Below, piece after piece: positions 32,479-35,517 of a DNA stretch of 35,517 nucleotides. The notes under the pieces are model-generated. The model worked only from the letters and a program-made list of their open reading frames with translations. It was not told the DNA's origin and made no database searches. The position numbers and the translations under genes are program-made. The DNA lies in NCBI GenBank assembly GCA_029820995.1, contig JALGUG010000017.1:1-35517 (forward strand), written 5' to 3'. Numbering within the stretch: position 1 is the stretch's first letter; every line of letters begins with the position of its first letter. The stretch comes from Candidatus Zipacnadia bacterium. GTDB lineage: Bacteria > Armatimonadota > Zipacnadia > JALGUG01.

Positions 32479-33275
32479 AGCGCTGGCATTTGTTTGCCAT
32501 TCTAGTCGTGCTTGTGGTTGTCGCCGGGCTGGGGGTACGTTTCGGCGTGGCGACCGCGCCCGAAACCGGGGCGACGGACGAAGTCGCTGTGCAGCCGCCC
32601 TCCGAGCCGGCCCCAGCAGCGGCCCCGAAGCCGGCTGCTGAGTCGGCGCCGTCGGAGGAGTCACAGGGCGAGACACAGCCGCAAGAGAAACGTGCAATGC
32701 AAACGTCTCCGCCGGCGATCAAACCCGAGGACTTCTACGACGGCGAATATGAGAGCGAGAAGTTCGGCTATCGTTTTCGCATCCCACGCGGGTGGAAGTT
32801 GGATAAACCGGGCGACTGGCAGAAGCACTTCGACGTGCAACTGGTTCGAGCGAACGCACCGCATTCGATCTCCCGGATCACCGTGGCCTTGGCGCCGGTT
32901 CCCGACAAGACCGCCCAGGAATACGTGGCCGACCAGATCGCCCACGCGCCTTTGACCCTCCGCCGCTTTCACGTGGACCAGCAGCCGGCGGTCACAGCGT
33001 TGGGGGACGAATGGGCTTACCTGCTGGATTTCTCCTTCTGGATGAACCAGAAGTGCGAGTCGCGGCAGTACGTGACAGTGCGGAATAAGAAAGCGTATAC
33101 GCTGTCGCTGGCTGGATACGAGGGCGTGAGACAACGATATGCCGGCGATCTGAGCAACCTGGCGCTGAGCTGGCAATTCTTGGAGCCGAAGGAAGAGACT
33201 CAGGGCAAGGACCGGAAGGACAGCACAGGTAAACCGTCCGCCGAGAAACATCAGAAGGCGAGGCAGGAGGGCTAG
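32475..33275 (+). CDS. Membrane-anchored PsbP/Mog1-like paralogue
   Basis: This is a 266-residue protein. The start at 32475 overlaps the previous stop in ATGA. The N-terminus MKRWHLFAILVVLVVVAGLGVRF is a transmembrane anchor or uncleaved signal, with no lipobox. A Pro/Ala/Glu-rich spacer (about 25-75) leads to YESEKFGYRFRIPRGWKLDKP, matching the FSLRIPEGW core of the upstream lipoprotein, then SRQYVTVRNKKAYTLSLAGYEG and a charged C-terminus. The C-domain probably faces the periplasm. The two genes look like an ancient duplication that kept different membrane anchors. They end two bases before the ATG of the epimerase gene. Confidence 0.85.
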   Translation: MKRWHLFAILVVLVVVAGLGVRFGVATAPETGATDEVAVQPPSEPAPAAAPKPAAESAPSEESQGETQPQEKRAMQTSPPAIKPEDFYDGEYESEKFGYRFRIPRGWKLDKPGDWQKHFDVQLVRANAPHSISRITVALAPVPDKTAQEYVADQIAHAPLTLRRFHVDQQPAVTALGDEWAYLLDFSFWMNQKCESRQYVTVRNKKAYTLSLAGYEGVRQRYAGDLSNLALSWQFLEPKEETQGKDRKDSTGKPSAEKHQKARQEG

Positions 33276-33276
33276 T

Positions 33277-34128
33277 ATGAAAGTCGGCGTCAACTTGCTG
33301 TTGTGGTCGGCGCATATGGGGCCGGAGGCCGTCGGCTTGATTGAGAAGAGCGCCGAGCTGGGTTTCGACGGGGTCGAGGTGTTTCTTGATGATCCCGAGA
33401 CCGTTCCGGCAGCCGAAATCAAGGCGGCGCTGGACGATCAAGGGCTCGAAGTGACCGCGTGCTCAATCGTCGGCCCGGACCGCGACCTAATTAGCGAGGA
33501 CCCGCAGGTTCGCCGGCAGGCCAAGGACTACATCAAGCGCTCCTGCGAACTCTCGCGTGCCGTCGGCAGCGACACGTTCTGCGGCCCCCTGTACTCGGCG
33601 GTCGGCAAGCTGGTGGGACGGCCGCGCACGCAGGAGGAATGGGACCTGGCGGTTGACGGCCTCAGCGAGGTGGCGCCCATCGCTGCGGATAACGGTGTGA
33701 CGCTGGCTATCGAGCCGCTGAACAGGTTCGAGACCTACTTCATCAACACTGCCGCCGACTGCGTCAAGCTGGTGCAGGCAATCGGCCATCCCAACGTGAA
33801 AGTCCATCTCGACACCTTCCACATGGGGATCGAAGAGAAGGACCTGCCGGCGGCAATCCGCACGGCCGGTCCTCTGCTGCACCACATGCACTGCTCGGAA
33901 AACGATCGCGGCACACCGGGCACCGGTCACACCGATTGGGACGGTGTGTTCCAGGCGCTGCGCGACGTGCAGTACGACCGGTGGCTGGTCATCGAATCCT
34001 TCGTCCTGGGCAACAAGGCCATCGCCAAGGCGGCCGCGATTTGGCGCGACATCGCACCCAGCGGAGACGTGCTGGCTCGCGAGGGACTGGCCTTCCTGCG
34101 CCGGATGGCCGCGGGCGGCTCGGCCTAG
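33277..34128 (+). CDS. D-allulose/D-tagatose 3-epimerase-family sugar epimerase
   Basis: This is a 283-residue TIM-barrel protein of the ketose 3-epimerase family. GGAGGG lies five bases before the ATG. The ligand set matches Pseudomonas cichorii D-tagatose 3-epimerase in spacing as I recall it: E146 (AIEPLNRFE), D179 (HLDTFHMGI), H205 (HMHCSENDRG), E240 (VIESF), with R211 in the ENDRGTPGTGH block. All five are present, so the fold should be active on a free ketose such as fructose/psicose or tagatose/sorbose, interconverting C3 epimers. L-ribulose or other ketoses are alternatives. The TAG stop lies in CTAG, which also serves the convergent gene. Confidence 0.92.
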   Translation: MKVGVNLLLWSAHMGPEAVGLIEKSAELGFDGVEVFLDDPETVPAAEIKAALDDQGLEVTACSIVGPDRDLISEDPQVRRQAKDYIKRSCELSRAVGSDTFCGPLYSAVGKLVGRPRTQEEWDLAVDGLSEVAPIAADNGVTLAIEPLNRFETYFINTAADCVKLVQAIGHPNVKVHLDTFHMGIEEKDLPAAIRTAGPLLHHMHCSENDRGTPGTGHTDWDGVFQALRDVQYDRWLVIESFVLGNKAIAKAAAIWRDIAPSGDVLAREGLAFLRRMAAGGSA

Positions 34129-34844
34129 CTGAGGTCCCGATACAGACTCTCCAGCTCACCACGTTCAATCTGCTGTGTCACCAGGCGGCGGCCCTCCTCG
34201 TACTGCCGCACCTTCATCACTCCGACCAGCCGGAACAGGATGACGGGCAGGTTGAAGTGCTGCTCGACTTCCGCGCTCGGGTACAGTTCGCGCAGGCGAT
34301 GGTCCACGTAGCTGGCATGACCTTCGATCACGGTCATGATCGCATTGAGCCTCTGCACTCGCTCCCAGAGCTCACCCCAACTCTGTTGGTCGGAGGCCAG
34401 TTGCCGGATGCCGTCGTCCAGCTCCCTGAAGAGCTCGGGGTGGTATAGAGACTGGCCTCGGTGGACCAGCTCATGTCCGAGCACAACCTTCAGTCCCTCC
34501 CAGTTGCTCTCATCTACATTCTCGCGGACGATATACAGCGTCCCATTGCTGGGATCATAGGCGGCCAGAACCACTGCTTCGAGCACGTACTCCATCAACC
34601 GCCCCAACAAGCCCTGGAGACCCGCCTCGTGCACTGAGACGCCAAGACGCTGCAGGCGTCCGAGTGCGATCTCCTCGAAGGCGAGGTCTTTGGGAATCAC
34701 GCGGTAACTGGCGTCTTCCCACTGGACGTTCCAGCCCGTGAGCTGCTCCACGTAGGGCGCGACCTCTACCACGGCCCCTCGCACAGTGGCCTCAGTGACC
34801 TCGAGCACTTGATACCCCTGTTCTCTCGTCAGCCCCGCCCACAT
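34125..34844 (-). CDS. Zincin-type metallopeptidase-like protein
   Basis: This is a 239-residue protein; ATG 34844 is the most likely start. An upstream TTG exists in frame, but neither has a strong Shine-Dalgarno. The metalloprotease signature HELVH is at 124-128 (VVLGHELVHRGQSLYH), and a second ligand block VIEGHASYVDHR has the likely third ligand at E174. This HExxH plus EGHA layout resembles the DUF2342/coenzyme-F420-linked zincins and related peptidase families. There is no signal peptide; the protein appears cytosolic. Its stop and the neighbour's stop overlap in a shared CTAG. Function beyond probable zinc-dependent hydrolysis is unknown. Confidence 0.85.
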   Translation of the reverse strand: MWAGLTREQGYQVLEVTEATVRGAVVEVAPYVEQLTGWNVQWEDASYRVIPKDLAFEEIALGRLQRLGVSVHEAGLQGLLGRLMEYVLEAVVLAAYDPSNGTLYIVRENVDESNWEGLKVVLGHELVHRGQSLYHPELFRELDDGIRQLASDQQSWGELWERVQRLNAIMTVIEGHASYVDHRLRELYPSAEVEQHFNLPVILFRLVGVMKVRQYEEGRRLVTQQIERGELESLYRDLS

Positions 34845-34937
34845 GCAGGTTCGCGCCTGGAGGCCCCGCGGCCTTCCTGCGTCACGCAGGGAGCAGGCCG
34901 GGCCGGCGCGAACTGACAATTGCTGCGCTCAAACCAT

Positions 34938-34944
34938 AAGGAGG
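34938..34944 (+). promoter_or_regulatory. Shine-Dalgarno site for the last gene
   Basis: AAGGAGG is seven bases before ATG 34952 and supports a gene start here. Confidence 0.8.
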
Positions 34945-34951
34945 AACAGTC

Positions 34952-35517
34952 ATGTGTCCGCCTTGCGTACCTGCGATTCTGACGATCTCGCTGTCGGCTT
35001 GGGGACAGCCGCTGTCACTGCTGCCGAACGGTTCATTGGAGCAGCCGTTGGTCGGGTGGCACCTGTCGCCGGGAATGTCACTGTCGAACACCAGCCCGCA
35101 CAGTGGCCGGCGTTGTCTGCAGGCGACGCCGGACCCCGAAAGTCGCGACCGGGCAAACGGCTCGGCATACGTGGAGCTTGTCGGACTGAAAGCGGGCCTG
35201 GAGTACACGGTCGTCGGTTGGGGTCGATCGGAGCAGGTGGCCCCGCCGAATGAGCGACCCGGGTACGGCTACATGGCCGTGTATCAATACGATGCACAGG
35301 GCAGGTTGATCGCCGGAGGGGACTTCGGGCAGCCGCGAGGCACGCAAGGCTGGACGCGGTACCAGCGCACGTTCTACGTGTACGAGGGTGCCGCCTCGGT
35401 CCGGTTGCGCTGCGGGCTGTATAACGCACGCGGCACGGCGTGGTTCGACGACTTCCTCGTCGTCGAAGGTCCGACCGCGCCGCCGGGTGACAAGGTCCGC
35501 GAACCCGCCCAGCAGGC
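34952..35517 (+). CDS. Exported protein with carbohydrate-binding-module-like domain, 3' truncated
   Basis: The gene starts at ATG 34952 behind a perfect AAGGAGG and runs off the right edge after 188 codons. The first 19 residues (MCPPCVPAILTISLSAWGQ) are a possible, though short, signal peptide. The visible part is beta-rich with LLPNGSLEQPLVGWHL, RRCLQATPD, GLKAGLEYTVVGWGRS, GWTRYQRTFYVYEGAASVRL and GTAWFDDFLVVEG. These are the blocks of CBM4/9-like and related galactose-binding jelly-roll domains. The catalytic partner, if any, lies beyond the window. It is divergent from the zincin gene, with about 107 bases between the start codons that probably contain its promoter. Confidence 0.85.
   Translation, partial: MCPPCVPAILTISLSAWGQPLSLLPNGSLEQPLVGWHLSPGMSLSNTSPHSGRRCLQATPDPESRDRANGSAYVELVGLKAGLEYTVVGWGRSEQVAPPNERPGYGYMAVYQYDAQGRLIAGGDFGQPRGTQGWTRYQRTFYVYEGAASVRLRCGLYNARGTAWFDDFLVVEGPTAPPGDKVREPAQQ

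Noticed and set aside
1-35517. CRISPR arrays, insertion sequences, phage genes, tRNA or rRNA
   Set aside because: I looked in the intergenic gaps and found no repeats with regular spacers, no transposase or integrase motifs and no tRNA-like cloverleaf.

Overview
The window is GC-rich, densely coded bacterial DNA with no rRNA, tRNA, CRISPR array or transposase that I could recognise. A secretin plus type IV pilus ATPases implies a diderm. The mix of pilus genes, an H-X-DG type prepilin-like protein, many xylose-isomerase-like TIM-barrel proteins, a URO-D-like protein and large orphan carbohydrate-active proteins is the style of genome seen in Armatimonadota and, less so, Planctomycetota/Lentisphaerae-like lineages. 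That placement is an inference from gene content, not a phylogeny.

Region 1 (1-7590, all plus strand) is a type IV pilus / type II secretion cluster: the end of a secretin gene, a PilB/GspE ATPase, a PilT ATPase and a PilC/GspF platform protein. It is followed by a sigma factor fused to a degenerate GGDEF domain, a 51-residue four-cysteine protein and ribulose-phosphate 3-epimerase. The fusion is the most striking item. Its GGDEF signature has become GGGTF, yet the RxxD c-di-GMP inhibitory site sits at exactly the canonical spacing. It therefore looks like a sigma factor carrying a c-di-GMP receptor rather than an enzyme.

Region 2 (7686-15998) is a divergent pair of sugar-metabolism operons. 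The minus-strand operon holds a CehA/McbA-like metallohydrolase, two TIM-barrel isomerase/epimerases and an orphan alpha/alpha-toroid-like protein. The plus-strand operon holds a third TIM-barrel isomerase, a mannitol-1-phosphate-dehydrogenase-like protein and a URO-D-like protein. A strong extended hairpin lies in the shared upstream region.

Region 3 (16053-24089, minus strand) carries a GH38 alpha-mannosidase, then a gap of about 370 bases, a GNAT acetyltransferase, a 1181-residue exported multidomain glycoside-hydrolase-like protein and a small membrane protein. A perfect 34-bp palindrome lies between the last two.

Region 4 (24286-35517, mostly plus strand) holds an aldo/keto reductase, a GH172/DUF2961 protein, a minus-strand prepilin-like protein, a TIM-barrel isomerase, an FAD-dependent oxidoreductase, an EamA-type transporter and a zinc-dependent alcohol/polyol dehydrogenase. 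It continues with two tandem envelope-anchored paralogues, a D-allulose/D-tagatose 3-epimerase-family protein, a minus-strand zincin and the start of an exported protein with a carbohydrate-binding-like jelly roll.

Taken together, regions 2-4 look like a toolkit for breaking down unusual glycans and then oxidising and epimerising the released sugars: glycosidases, epimerases, and NAD-, FAD- or zinc-dependent dehydrogenases. Region 1 builds the cell-surface pilus or secretion machine, and its last regulatory gene may tie transcription to c-di-GMP.
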